DNA of 64,000 nucleotides from the NCBI RefSeq assembly GCF_900104455.1, contig NZ_FNHB01000003.1:104622-168621 (forward strand), in the 5' to 3' direction. Positions within the stretch are counted from its first letter, which is position 1, and every line of letters starts with the position of its first letter. Positions 17,519 to 25,836 of the stretch are shown here, piece after piece. The notes beneath the pieces are model-generated. The model was not told where the DNA came from, did no database searches, and was given only the letters and a program-made list of their open reading frames with translations. This stretch comes from Dendrosporobacter quercicolus (lineage in GTDB: Bacteria > Bacillota > Negativicutes > DSM-1736 > Dendrosporobacteraceae). Both the position numbers and the translations under genes were made by a program.

Positions 17519-18796
17519 ATGGCTGAAACTTTGTTTGCGTATACCATTACCGATCAATATTATTCTCAGGGAACGGCCGGCGCCATCAAAGGAGACAGAA
17601 GTGCGACAACTCCCGCTGCTTTCACTACAGATATAGATAAGGTTGAGCCTTTAAATGGCGATCCAGCGGTATTTAATTTCTTTGATACCAATAATCAGAG
17701 CCGGTTGGTGTTGCGGCAATATACCTACAGTCCGACGGCTGAACCATACAAAATCATTAACCCTTTCGCATCTTCATGGATGCCTTCAATTGTTCTGCCG
17801 GAACCAAGCTGGTCTAATGTTGCTAATTTGCATGCGGTTGCTACTACAGGCAGATGGTTGTATGCAACTGGGTATGACCTGGCAAGAATTGCTAGAATTG
17901 ATATGCAAAGTGGCTATACTGAATCAACGAGTTATCAATTTCCAACAGCATGGCCGAGCATTTCCTTACCATCAACTGCAGAGTGCCATGGTGAAGGATT
18001 AGTGGTTGTTGGAAATTTCCTCTATGCCCTTTTTACAGTTAATCCGTCCGGTGGCTATTCAGAATACAGTAATAGCATTGTTGTGAAATTAAATATTACT
18101 CCTAGTACTGGTGCGCTTACTTACGTTTCTCATCTGGAAGTCGGTAAAAATGCATTCACCCTGGAGCTTTTCAATAATAAACTGTATGTCTGCGCGTTGG
18201 GTGGCATGCAGAATGCAGGCAGCGCCAATGCCGACACCCGCCTGGATATCATTGATTTAGCCACTTTCACTAAAACCTCTGTTTCCACCATTTCCTCCAT
18301 TGGCGGGGATTTTCGCGATGTCACCATCCGGGACGCCAATAACGCCTATATTTTTGTCGGGCATTATGATGCTTCTTTTGCCAATATGGTCGGGGGCGTA
18401 TATCGTACCAGCGTAGCCAACATACCTTCTCCTTCGGCCTGGACGAAAGTGGCTACGATTAATTCTCCCGGCTATCTTTGGGGGCTTTACGCTGAAACCA
18501 ACCGCTTATGGTTCATCAAGGGGACGCCGGTGGAAATTTTTGCACCCCTCCCGACTGCTGCCGCCACTCCGGCGAAAAATTTTACGGCAGCTCAGATGGG
18601 CAGCTTTGGCGCCAGCGCCAACCTGAATTCGGCAACCATTATTGCCCCCAACCCGACGATGGCCAGCGATGTTGCCTTTAAAGCGGCTGTCGCCAAGTCG
18701 TTTGCCGCCCATGCTGTTTTGGCGCAACAGGCCCGTCAGGCTGCTGAAGCGCTCAAAGGCGCAGCGGAAGCTGCCGCCGGCGAGGAAAAGAACTAA
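17519..18796 (+). CDS. Beta-propeller-like protein of unknown function
   Basis: A 425-residue protein that I do not recognise as a named family. Residues of about 40-350 are beta-rich, with recurring patterns such as GRWLYATGYDLARIARID, VGNFLYALF, NNKLYVCALGG and TRLDIIDL, as in seven-bladed propellers. The last 60 residues are Ala-rich and helical (AAVAKSFAAHAVLAQQ and AAEALKGAAEAAAGEE). There is no signal peptide. It begins with ATG after AGAGGG. It follows the cobalamin-controlled receptor at 150 bases and precedes a subtilase; in this setting it could be a surface or ligand-binding partner, but that is speculation. Confidence 0.75.
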   Translation: MAETLFAYTITDQYYSQGTAGAIKGDRSATTPAAFTTDIDKVEPLNGDPAVFNFFDTNNQSRLVLRQYTYSPTAEPYKIINPFASSWMPSIVLPEPSWSNVANLHAVATTGRWLYATGYDLARIARIDMQSGYTESTSYQFPTAWPSISLPSTAECHGEGLVVVGNFLYALFTVNPSGGYSEYSNSIVVKLNITPSTGALTYVSHLEVGKNAFTLELFNNKLYVCALGGMQNAGSANADTRLDIIDLATFTKTSVSTISSIGGDFRDVTIRDANNAYIFVGHYDASFANMVGGVYRTSVANIPSPSAWTKVATINSPGYLWGLYAETNRLWFIKGTPVEIFAPLPTAAATPAKNFTAAQMGSFGASANLNSATIIAPNPTMASDVAFKAAVAKSFAAHAVLAQQARQAAEALKGAAEAAAGEEKN

Positions 18797-18854
18797 CTTA
18801 ACCCTGCATTCGGCGTAACGGTTGCCGCACTGAGCAGCGATACGCCGCAACAAC

Positions 18855-18909
18855 TGTTCCGCCCGCAGCTTCGTTCGGCCAACCGGCGGCGAAGCGGCGC
18901 GGCGGAACA
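18855..18909. repeat. Long GC-rich inverted repeat after the propeller gene
   Basis: An imperfect 19-bp stem (18855-18873 with 18890-18909) lies 58 bases past the stop codon within the 300-base gap before the subtilase gene. It lacks a T run, so a terminator role is uncertain. The rest of the gap shows no gene. Confidence 0.4.
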
Positions 18910-19096
18910 ACATTTACTACTCAGAGTCCATTTAACAAAGGCAAGAACGGTTCTCGTGTATCTTATTGTTAAAATACAGATTGTTAGTTTGCAGGAAAAG
19001 CAGTCCTGGAATTTATGGACAAAATGGTAATAAAATTTGTCCCTCCCGCATAGAACTGCTATGAATGGCGTTAACATGAGCTGAGGAGGTATTTGC

Positions 19097-20071
19097 ATGA
19101 ATGAAATGAACCTAATGCCCTTTACTGTTGAAAATATTATTGACCGTACGGAACAAATTCCCGAAGGTATTCAACTGATGAAAGCGCCCGAGGTATGGGA
19201 GGAAGGCAAGCGGGGCAAGGGGGTGGTGGTGGCGGTTTTGGATACAGGCTGCCAAATCGATCATCCTGATTTGCAAGACCGGATCATCGGCGGGCGCAAC
19301 TTTACCACCGACGACAATAGCGATCCGGAAAATTTTACCGACTATAACGGACATGGCACCCATGTGGCGGGCACCATTGCCGCGGTGGAGAACGGGCAAG
19401 GTGTTGTCGGCATGGCCCCGCAGGTCGGGCTGCTCATCCTCAAGGTGCTGGACAGCAGCGGCAGCGGCGGGTATGAGAACCTGATCAGCGCCATTGATTA
19501 TGCGCTTGCCTGGCAGGGGCCCGAAGGACAGAAGGTGCGCATTCTGTCCATGTCCTTAGGGGGGCCGGCCGATAACCAGGAGCTGCATGACGCTATTATC
19601 CGGGCAATACGCAGCGGGGTACTGGTGGTATGCGCCGCCGGCAATACCGGGCAGGTCGAGAAGCAGTTTCCCGGCGGCTATAATGAAGTGGTCGGTGTGG
19701 GGGCGGTGGATCTGGAGAAAAAGCTGGCCGAATTCAGCACGATGAACAAAGAGATCGACGTCGTTGCGCCCGGCGTTAATATTGTATCCACCTATCCGGA
19801 CAGCCGCTATGCTGTTCTGTCCGGCACCTCTATGGCCACGCCGCATGTCGCCGGGGCGGCCGCGCTCATTATTAACCAGTGCGAAAAAGATTTTGAACGC
19901 ACTTTGACCGAAGCCGAAATTTACGCCCAGCTTTGCAAACGGACAAGCGCTCTGGGCTACAAAAAAATCAAAGAAGGCAATGGTTTCCTTGATTTGACTG
20001 TCGGCTATCAGATTATCCTGAATCCGCTGGCGGCAATTGATCAATGCAAGCAGGAAGTGGCGGCCGGTTAG
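19097..20071 (+). CDS. S8 subtilisin-family serine protease, intracellular-type
   Basis: A 324-residue subtilase with the complete catalytic triad: Asp49 in AVLDTGCQIDHPDL, His86 in NGHGTHVAGT and Ser245 in SGTSMATPHVAGA; Asn183 in AAGN forms the oxyanion hole. There is no signal peptide. The short N-terminal extension contains LMPF, close to the LIPY/F element by which intracellular subtilisins block their own active site until cleaved. This suggests an ISP-type cytoplasmic protease. It starts at ATG after GAGGAGGT. The next gene encodes an exported protein 32 bases downstream, so the two may be cotranscribed. Confidence 0.92.
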   Translation: MNEMNLMPFTVENIIDRTEQIPEGIQLMKAPEVWEEGKRGKGVVVAVLDTGCQIDHPDLQDRIIGGRNFTTDDNSDPENFTDYNGHGTHVAGTIAAVENGQGVVGMAPQVGLLILKVLDSSGSGGYENLISAIDYALAWQGPEGQKVRILSMSLGGPADNQELHDAIIRAIRSGVLVVCAAGNTGQVEKQFPGGYNEVVGVGAVDLEKKLAEFSTMNKEIDVVAPGVNIVSTYPDSRYAVLSGTSMATPHVAGAAALIINQCEKDFERTLTEAEIYAQLCKRTSALGYKKIKEGNGFLDLTVGYQIILNPLAAIDQCKQEVAAG

Positions 20072-20103
20072 AGCGTTATTGCAGTCAAAAGGATGTGCTG
20101 GTG

Positions 20104-20709
20104 ATGAAGAAAAAACTGCTGTTATTTCCCCTCGCGTTTTTATTTGCCTTTCCGTCTTGCGGCTGCGCCGCCGATACCGCGAAAGCCGCCGAACTTCCTG
20201 CCTCATTCTATTGCGCTTCGGCCAAGCAGATTGCTGAAGGCTACGTTTCTCTGATTAAAGAAAAATACGCCGATAAAGAAAAAGACCAAACCTACTATGA
20301 AGCCAGACTGAAATATCAGATTGCGGCGGCCAAGTTTTCCGGAGTGCGTTCCACCTTTGAATTAGAAATGATTGGCGGCAGCCGTATTCCCAATATAAAC
20401 AACGCCCAATATCAATCGATGGTAATGGATGCACTGAGAGCTTTTGACGAATTTGACGCTATTTCCCAAAAGATTATCTTTTCTTCGCCTGACCAATTTA
20501 ACGGGCATTCCATGGCCGAGCTTAACTTCGCAACCGTTATTACCGACATTTTCACATTTGTAACCAGATTTCAGGAGATTTGGGTTAGGCATGATCAGAT
20601 TAGGGAGACCAGACTAAAAAAACTGGAAGAATGGGTTGACGATTATTTTAAATGGACAAATTGGGAGGAGCTTGGCAAACCAGCTTCAGGTGACAATGCG
20701 TTAGCGTAA
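20104..20709 (+). CDS. Exported protein of unknown function
   Basis: A 201-residue protein with a signal peptide (KKKLLLFPLAFLFAFPSCG); the cysteine after AFPS might be lipidated, but the lipobox is poor. The mature part is mostly helical, with QIAEGYVSLIKEKY, EARLKYQIAAAKF and a Trp-rich tail WVDDYFKWTNWEEL. I do not recognise the family. The ATG at 20104 follows AAAGGA; a GTG one codon earlier is equally possible. It is close behind the protease gene. Immediately after its stop codon begins a chemotaxis-receptor relic, so the 3' end may sit at an old junction. Confidence 0.7.
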   Translation: MKKKLLLFPLAFLFAFPSCGCAADTAKAAELPASFYCASAKQIAEGYVSLIKEKYADKEKDQTYYEARLKYQIAAAKFSGVRSTFELEMIGGSRIPNINNAQYQSMVMDALRAFDEFDAISQKIIFSSPDQFNGHSMAELNFATVITDIFTFVTRFQEIWVRHDQIRETRLKKLEEWVDDYFKWTNWEELGKPASGDNALA

Positions 20710-21077
20710 ATTAGCGGAACAATCCCGGGACGCCGCAAAACAAATTGCCGGCCTCATTGGAGAGATTCTGCAGGACATGAATCAGTCTTTGGCGGAAGTT
20801 GTTCCCTTGATCGGCCAGGTAGCGGGACAAATCCGGAAAATGGCGGAAAACCTGCAGCACACCTGCGGCGAGAGTACACAAATTGTCTCGTCAGTACAAG
20901 CAATTCACCAAATCAGCCAGGACATAGCAGCCCAGAAGCAAACGGTTTCGGCTGCGACGGGAGAGAAATCGGCGGCCGGGGAGGAATTGCTTCCGCCAGC
21001 CAGGCGCCGGCCCGCCTAGCGGAACAGCTGCCAACGCCGTTAATAAGTTTCATCTACAGGATATTTATTACTGCTAA
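20708..21077 (+). pseudogene. Relic of a methyl-accepting chemotaxis protein (C-terminal end)
   Basis: Reading from 20708 gives KLAEQSRDAAKQIAGLIGEI, then SAVQAIHQISQDIAAQ-like residues and KQTVSAATGEKSAAGEE, which is the hallmark end of the MCP signalling domain. After GEE the frame shifts to give SASQAPARLAEQLPT, and it shifts again to give NAVNKFHLQ, ending at TAA 21077. Two frameshifts and the lack of any 5' part show a dead fragment. It touches the stop codon of the preceding gene. Confidence 0.85.
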
Positions 21078-21084
21078 GCAGAAT

Positions 21085-21120
21085 ACAGGCTCTGCCCTTT
21101 TTGGGCGGAGCCTGTTATTT
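21085..21120 (+). terminator. Intrinsic terminator after the MCP relic
   Basis: ACAGGCTCTGCCC (21085-21097) pairs with GGGCGGAGCCTGT (21103-21115) around a T5 loop, followed by TATTT. It is probably the original terminator of the lost chemotaxis gene. Confidence 0.75.
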
Positions 21121-21253
21121 CTAATGTATCTGTCGCCTTTTCCATTCAGCCGGTTTACCTTGTGATTCAGCCGTTCCGGTTGCCGGCGTTAATGGCGGGC
21201 TGCAAACAGAGAAATTGGGCTGCAATATCCAGGAATATGAAGCCCCTGCCCCA

Positions 21254-21319
21254 GGAAAATGGGAAGAATGTCCCGCTGGAATTCTATAGAAATACGATAT
21301 AATAAAGATAATCATTCTT
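21254..21319 (+). promoter_or_regulatory. Promoter-like module, copy A, with Fur-like box
   Basis: GGAAGAATGTCCCGCT, 11 variable bases, then AAATACGATATAAT (TATAAT at 21298-21303) are shared with 49592-49642, at about 43 of 51 positions. Downstream, 21301-21319 resembles the 19-bp Fur box at 15 of 19 positions. The module precedes the gene at 21352. Confidence 0.5.
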
Positions 21320-21351
21320 AGTAAACCATATATCAGCCGGGAGGAATTAAC

Positions 21352-22020
21352 TTGCAGCGGATTGTTGTAATTATTTTTGTCTTAGTATTATCAGCGGCAG
21401 TGGCAAATGGCGCTGCTGCGGAAGATGCCCCGCCTGCCGCGCAAGGTGAGGTGGTCAGCGGGAATGCTTATATTCCAAAAGGCACGGTATTGCGGGCTGA
21501 GTTAATGGACACTCTGGATTCGAAGACCTGCAGCGCTGGGGATAAGTTTTCATTTAAAATATTACATCATGTGATTATTGCCGGGAATCTGGTGATTGCC
21601 AAGGGAACGGTCGGGGAAGGAGTGATAAAGTCGGTTAAAAAAGCCGGACTGTTTGGCAAAGGCGGCAGGATTGAATTAGAAGCCACCAGCATAAAAACCC
21701 GCAATGGAATTGAGGTTCCGGTGATATTACGGAAAAAGAGCGACGGGGGCGGACATAAGGCTGATTTGGACTGGTATGATGATGCTTCCAGCGCTACGCC
21801 TGCTTTGACGATTGGCGTGATGAGCGGTATTGCCGCCGGAAGTGATATCCGTCTGGGCGCGGGTGAGAAATTAACGGTTACCGTACCTTTTCGTGTGGAC
21901 TTGCAGGCAACACTGCAGGAACTGCCCGGTAGACTGCATCATGCTGTGGCGGAAGAAGAAGCTGGCTCTGACAAAACTGACCGGAATTCTGCGGAAGTGA
22001 CGGCAATGAATACTGAATGA
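21352..22020 (+). CDS. Exported protein, first of two tandem paralogues
   Basis: A 222-residue protein with a signal peptide of about 22 residues. The core has the pattern GNAYIPKGTVLRAEL, AGDKFSFKI, IAKGTVGEGVIKSVKKAGLF and a further GKGGRIELEATSI, closely matched in the next gene. The repeated turn pattern P-K/R-G-T suggests a small beta-barrel periplasmic domain. I know no function. It starts at a TTG preceded by GGGAGG. The promoter contains a Fur-like box, so iron control is possible. The paralogue follows after 70 bases. Confidence 0.75.
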   Translation: MQRIVVIIFVLVLSAAVANGAAAEDAPPAAQGEVVSGNAYIPKGTVLRAELMDTLDSKTCSAGDKFSFKILHHVIIAGNLVIAKGTVGEGVIKSVKKAGLFGKGGRIELEATSIKTRNGIEVPVILRKKSDGGGHKADLDWYDDASSATPALTIGVMSGIAAGSDIRLGAGEKLTVTVPFRVDLQATLQELPGRLHHAVAEEEAGSDKTDRNSAEVTAMNTE

Positions 22021-22090
22021 AGTTAAAAAAACCGTCTGATTTTTAGAAAAAATAATGAGAAAATTGTACTTAGGAAGTGAGCGTTGATTT

Positions 22091-23038
22091 ATGAAAAAAG
22101 TTTTGTTGATAATGATGGTGCTTTTTATGGGAATTACAGCTATGGCAGGGGCCGGCGAAGTAAAAGAACCGGCGGAGGAAATGACGGTAAGCGAGGTTAT
22201 GCCGGGAAACGCCTATCTGCCGAGAGGAACAATGATACCGGCTGAATTGTTGACGGCTGTGAGTTCGGGGGACAATAAAGCTGGCGATAAAATTTCTTTT
22301 AAAGTCTGCGAGGATGTTGCGGTCGGCAATATTGTTGTTATACCGAAAGGAACTGTTGGCGAAGGTTATGTCAAGGCAGCAAAAAAAGCAGGATTATTCG
22401 GCAAGAGCGGTTCCATCCAACTGGATGCATCCAATATAGAGACCCCTGGTGGCCTGGATGTACCGTTAACCATGGATTTTGCCAAAATTGGCAAAAATCA
22501 ACGGGTTGAGTTGAATTATAATAACTCGATTGCCGGCGCGGCCTTATCGGCATTAATTCCGGGGAGCAATCAAAAAATCAATGAAGGGGCTCCCATAATG
22601 ATTTTTGTTCCGGTAAATGTGGACTTGCAGGTCAAAAGTGACGAAGTAAGCCCGCCGGCGGATGATCCCGCCGGGAAGAACATCTTTGTTCAGCCAGCGC
22701 CAATGGCTGCAAATCCTTATGTGACCGGAAATGAATGGACTTATACAGGCAGCAAGGGAACGATCGCTTTTTCCATTGTGGAAGTTGGCAAAAAGAAATT
22801 TAAAGGACAGCTAATCAGTACGGGAGATGAATTACTCGTTTTTGATCAGTCCTTTGAAGCGGAAAAGACGAATCAATTTACCTCGATTAAAGCGAAAAGC
22901 AAGACTGATGGGAAAAAGTATACGATTCAATTATTTTTCCGAGACGACGGAACATGGCAATATGTTGTTGATCATTCACCAAAGGCCGATCAAGAATCCA
23001 TTATTTTAATTAAACAGGATTCCGGCAATAGCCTATAG
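22091..23038 (+). CDS. Exported protein, second tandem paralogue with extra C-terminal domain
   Basis: A 315-residue protein with a signal peptide ending near AMAGAGE. Residues 35-185 repeat the domain of the preceding gene: GNAYLPRGTMIPAELL, AGDKISFKV, IPKGTVGEGYVKAAKKAGLF. An additional domain (about 200-315) starts at NPYVTGNEWTYTGSKGTIAF, is beta-rich, and ends in DHSPKADQESIILIKQDSG. ATG follows GGAAGTGAGCG at 22076. A decayed copy of this gene's last 75 bases lies at 31936-32010. Function unknown. Confidence 0.75.
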   Translation: MKKVLLIMMVLFMGITAMAGAGEVKEPAEEMTVSEVMPGNAYLPRGTMIPAELLTAVSSGDNKAGDKISFKVCEDVAVGNIVVIPKGTVGEGYVKAAKKAGLFGKSGSIQLDASNIETPGGLDVPLTMDFAKIGKNQRVELNYNNSIAGAALSALIPGSNQKINEGAPIMIFVPVNVDLQVKSDEVSPPADDPAGKNIFVQPAPMAANPYVTGNEWTYTGSKGTIAFSIVEVGKKKFKGQLISTGDELLVFDQSFEAEKTNQFTSIKAKSKTDGKKYTIQLFFRDDGTWQYVVDHSPKADQESIILIKQDSGNSL

Positions 23039-23068
23039 TCATTCAATAATGTTTTGTATTATTCTTTA

Positions 23069-23118
23069 AGAGGGCTGATTTGAACGGTGGTTTACATGTC
23101 AAATCAGCCCTCTTTTTT
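23069..23118 (+). terminator. Intrinsic terminator after the paralogue pair
   Basis: A perfect 15-bp stem (23069-23083 with 23099-23113) and a T6 run. Confidence 0.9.
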
Positions 23119-23500
23119 ATTATGGCTTTAGCCAGTGTGTCGAGAAGGACGGGTGAAAGCACTGAAATATCCCTGTTATTTATATAGATATTGCAAGATG
23201 AGGATCTTTGCTACAGAATGGCGATCGTCTTCAGAATATGATCGTTGGGGATTTTGTCATTAACAGGCTATATATACTTAATTGCTTCGGCGCTTCTCTA
23301 AGCAAAGCAATCCCTCCATTACGGCAAATATCTATAGTTATATTTTACCATAATTGAGGGCCGCTGGGTATTTATTTGACTTTTTCAGTGGTTTCACCCC
23401 GTCCCCCTGAAACGTGGTTTCTCTGACACGCATGCAGAGAGAGCGCAGGCAAACCACCAAATCATGAAGAGATTGCAAAATGATGCAGAATAATAAAGTA
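23119..23500. other. Gap between paralogue pair and padR
   Basis: No gene seen. The stretch holds the REP-like copy at 23388 and ends at the PadR operator. Confidence 0.5.
23388..23417 (+). repeat. REP-like repeat with ACCCCGTCCCC core, copy 2
   Basis: TTTCA and TGAAA flank a CCCCGTCCCCC core, a variant of the element at 11927. Confidence 0.5.
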
Positions 23501-23547
23501 AAACTCTACTAGTAAAACTTTACTAGTAGAGTTTGTTTTGTTATAAT
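23501..23547 (+). promoter_or_regulatory. padR promoter with perfect palindromic operator
   Basis: Two 16-bp arms (23501-23516 and 23519-23534) are perfectly complementary with a 2-base spacer; each contains TACTAGTA. TTTACT (23519) and TATAAT (23542-23547) with 17-bp spacing form a promoter whose -35 element lies in the right arm. Autorepression by the adjoining PadR protein is the likely role. Confidence 0.65.
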
Positions 23548-23597
23548 AAGAAAAAATGGCAGAATGGATTAGGCGAAAAACGAGAGAGGATGAGGAG

Positions 23598-24134
23598 ATG
23601 CAGCTCGCTAAAATGGTCGCGCTGGGGGCGCTGGAAGCGCTGGGAACGGCCAGCGGCTACGATATTTTTCAATTTCTGGCGGTCAACCAGATTGACAAGT
23701 GGACCGATATTCAAAAACCGTCCATCTATTACGCCTTGCGTCAATTGGAAAAGGAAAGGGCCGTTGAAGGAATCAGCCGGCTGAGAGAGGGCAAATACCC
23801 CGAAAAAGTCATGTACCGGCTGACGACAAAAGGGGTGGAGCTGTTCGACCGGTTACAGGAGAAAGCCTTTTTAGGCATTTATCCCCGTTTTTACGGCTTT
23901 AAGCTGGCGCTGAAATTCAATATCCGCCGCTCCGCAGCCGAAATCGAGGTTTTGGCTAACCGGGCGGTAACGGCTATTGACCGGCAACTGGCGATGATGG
24001 AAAAATACTTATCCGGCTTGCCGGCCGGCGAGCGGGAACGCAACGCTTTTTTTATTGAACATGACCGCCGCCTGTTTACGGCCGAGCGGCAATGGATTTT
24101 GGAGGCGGCGGAATGGGTAAAGACAGGGCAGTAA
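23598..24134 (+). CDS. PadR-family transcriptional regulator
   Basis: A 178-residue regulator. The N-terminal winged helix (MQLAKMVALGALEALGTAS, GYDIFQFL, KPSIYYALRQLEKE) is the PadR domain, and the C-terminal half is helical, as in the Vir-like class with dimerising helices. The ATG at 23598 follows GATGAGGAG; an upstream ATG in frame lacks a ribosome site. It heads a three-gene unit with a membrane protein (22-base overlap) and a Tat-exported flavodoxin. The perfect palindrome over its promoter is a likely operator. Inducer unknown. Confidence 0.9.
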   Translation: MQLAKMVALGALEALGTASGYDIFQFLAVNQIDKWTDIQKPSIYYALRQLEKERAVEGISRLREGKYPEKVMYRLTTKGVELFDRLQEKAFLGIYPRFYGFKLALKFNIRRSAAEIEVLANRAVTAIDRQLAMMEKYLSGLPAGERERNAFFIEHDRRLFTAERQWILEAAEWVKTGQ

Positions 24135-24505
24135 GCAAAAAAGGGGCGGACGGGTTGCCCCTGTATATGCTGCTGGCTTTGGCCGTTGGCTCGGCCTTCG
24201 TCAGTATTCGCTTTCATGCCTGGACCGGCGGCGCGTTATTCCTCGCGGCCGCCGTGCATGGCTATCGGCGGCGGGGTCTGGTGACAGGAAAGCAGTTTTT
24301 CACGCCGAGGGGCGCGGTAGGCGCGCTGTTGGCCGCGTACAGCGTCTTGCTGATAGTAAGCGGCCTCCTGCTTTTTGGGGTCTATGCGCCCCGGCTGAGC
24401 TTGCTCCATAAGTTGCTGACGGTTCCATTCGTCGTTTTGACAATCGGTCATGTTCTGCAAAACCGTCTTGTTAGGCGGAAAAGTGAAGGGAGGTCAACAA
24501 GGTGA
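24113..24505 (+). CDS. Small polytopic membrane protein, possibly b-type haem (DUF4405-like)
   Basis: A 130-residue protein with four predicted helices. Histidines lie in or next to the helices (SIRFHAWTGG, AAAVHGYRR, LLHKLLTVP, TIGHVLQNR), an arrangement that resembles small cytochrome b561-like or DUF4405 membrane proteins holding haem. ATG at 24113 follows GGAGG by 7 bases and lies inside the end of padR. The stop overlaps the next gene's start by four bases. I infer an electron-transfer partner for the downstream flavodoxin; haem binding is not proven. Confidence 0.7.
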   Translation: MGKDRAVSKKGADGLPLYMLLALAVGSAFVSIRFHAWTGGALFLAAAVHGYRRRGLVTGKQFFTPRGAVGALLAAYSVLLIVSGLLLFGVYAPRLSLLHKLLTVPFVVLTIGHVLQNRLVRRKSEGRSTR

Positions 24506-25152
24506 CACAGCATAAAATCAGCCGGAGAGGTTTTCTGCTGGGAGCGGGAGCCGGCCTGGCGGCGCTAGGCGGGGGCCTTTTCTGGGGAGCGCGTTCTCCG
24601 CAAATCTCGTTCGCCGAACCCAACTTTGCCGGCGGCAAGGATCATCTCCTGGTGGCTTACTCCAGCCGCTACGGCTCAACCGGAGATGTGGCGGCGGCCA
24701 TCGGCAAGACCCTGCAGCAGCACCGTTTTCGAGTAGACGTTCGGCGGCTTAGTCGTGTGGAGGGGATCGCGGGCTATCGGGGCGTGGTGCTCGGGTCTCC
24801 TGTCCATTCGGGCAAGTGGCTGCCTGAGGCGACCGACTTTATTCAGCAGCATCAGGATGAGTTGGCCAAGCGGCCAGTTGCTTATTTTCTCACCTCTATG
24901 ACCCTGGCGCTGACGCAGGAGGTACAGGCGGTTGCAAAGATCGGGGGCGCGTTGACGGCGGTCCGGCAGCAGTTCACCCGGATCGAGCCGGTGGAAACGG
25001 CCCTGTTCGCCGGTGCGCTGGATTATCGGAAGATGTCGCCGCTGATGCAGGTGATGTACCGTATTTTCGCCGCTGACGACCGTTCGGGTGATTATCGCGA
25101 CTGGAAGGCGATTGCCGCCTGGGCCGGTCAAGTGGCCGTCCGGTTTTCATAA
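24502..25152 (+). CDS. Tat-exported flavodoxin-domain protein, HemG-like
   Basis: A 216-residue protein. The N terminus has a twin-arginine signal (KISRRGFLLGAGAGLAALGG). The rest is a flavodoxin fold of the HemG/flavodoxin_5 type: FMN phosphate loop AYSSRYGSTGDVA, then VVLGSPVHSGKW, FLTSMTLAL and FAGALDYRKM with the terminal SGDYRDWKAIAAWA. HemG oxidises protoporphyrinogen in the cytoplasm, but this one is exported folded with its cofactor, so a different partner is likely. It starts with GTG overlapping the upstream stop. A membrane redox pair with the preceding protein is inferred. Confidence 0.88.
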   Translation: MTQHKISRRGFLLGAGAGLAALGGGLFWGARSPQISFAEPNFAGGKDHLLVAYSSRYGSTGDVAAAIGKTLQQHRFRVDVRRLSRVEGIAGYRGVVLGSPVHSGKWLPEATDFIQQHQDELAKRPVAYFLTSMTLALTQEVQAVAKIGGALTAVRQQFTRIEPVETALFAGALDYRKMSPLMQVMYRIFAADDRSGDYRDWKAIAAWAGQVAVRFS

Positions 25153-25220
25153 ACGGGCGCGCAGTGCTGGTATGGGAAAACCGTCTGTCGGTATTGGCCG
25201 TCTTTGGGATGGTGTGCAGG

Positions 25221-25672
25221 TCACCAAGCCGCAGTTTTGAGGACGGCGGCTTGTTTCTTGTTGGCTGAAAGGAGAAAGCCAGGGTGCTTCGGCTTCAAGA
25301 TTTCCCCAGCCACATAGACTTTGACGTTTTGGATGCCGAAGGTGTTGGCGGCCTTGCCGGAGTCCAACACGATATTGATGCGGCTGCCTTTGATGGCGCC
25401 GCCGTCCGGGTATTCGAGGTAGACCCGGCTGCCGAGAGGGATGACGTTAGGATCGACGGCGATGACGTCGGGTTGGGCGGGCGTACCGAGATAGGTTGTC
25501 ATGCCGTCCTTGTAATTGTCGGGCTGACCCGGGGCGTAGACGGTGGCTTTGACCTTCCGGCAATCCCGGCAGCAGCGCTGAGGATGCCAGCGCCACGCCG
25601 GCCAGAGCGGCGGCGACATGCTTGGCTTTTGGACCGGGACGCTTGCTGTATTTACGGGACGATTGGTGATTA
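25221..25672 (-). pseudogene. Decayed 3D-domain cell-wall protein
   Basis: The minus strand from 25575 to 25221 encodes ATVYAPGQPDNYKDGMTTYL, IAVDPNVIPLGSRVYLEYPDG and NIVLDSGKAANTFGIQNV, typical of 3D-domain proteins. The segment between YPDG and GAIKGSRI, which should hold the middle Asp of the three-aspartate motif (DTGGAIKG), is missing. The signal peptide (KAKHVAAALAGVALASSALL) is present but in another frame, so a frameshift separates it. Upstream, a stop codon at the edge of a REP-like repeat (25678-25700) cuts off the original start. It is therefore a pseudogene. Confidence 0.75.
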
Positions 25673-25677
25673 TCTTA

Positions 25678-25700
25678 CAGGGGACGGGGTTATCGACACA
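25678..25700 (-). repeat. REP-like repeat with ACCCCGTCCCC core, copy 3
   Basis: On the minus strand GTGTCGATAACCCCGTCCCC matches the copy at 11927. It abuts the broken 5' end of the 3D-domain pseudogene. Confidence 0.55.
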
Positions 25701-25836
25701 AACTAATTTGAAGTAAGATAACCTGGAGATGAAATGAATGCAGCGAAAGCCATAGAAGAAAGTAAGTGGAAATTACTGTAGCCAGACCTGTCTACAGGCC
25801 GTAAATAGGAAAAGGCTGCTGCAGTTGAAACAAGAT

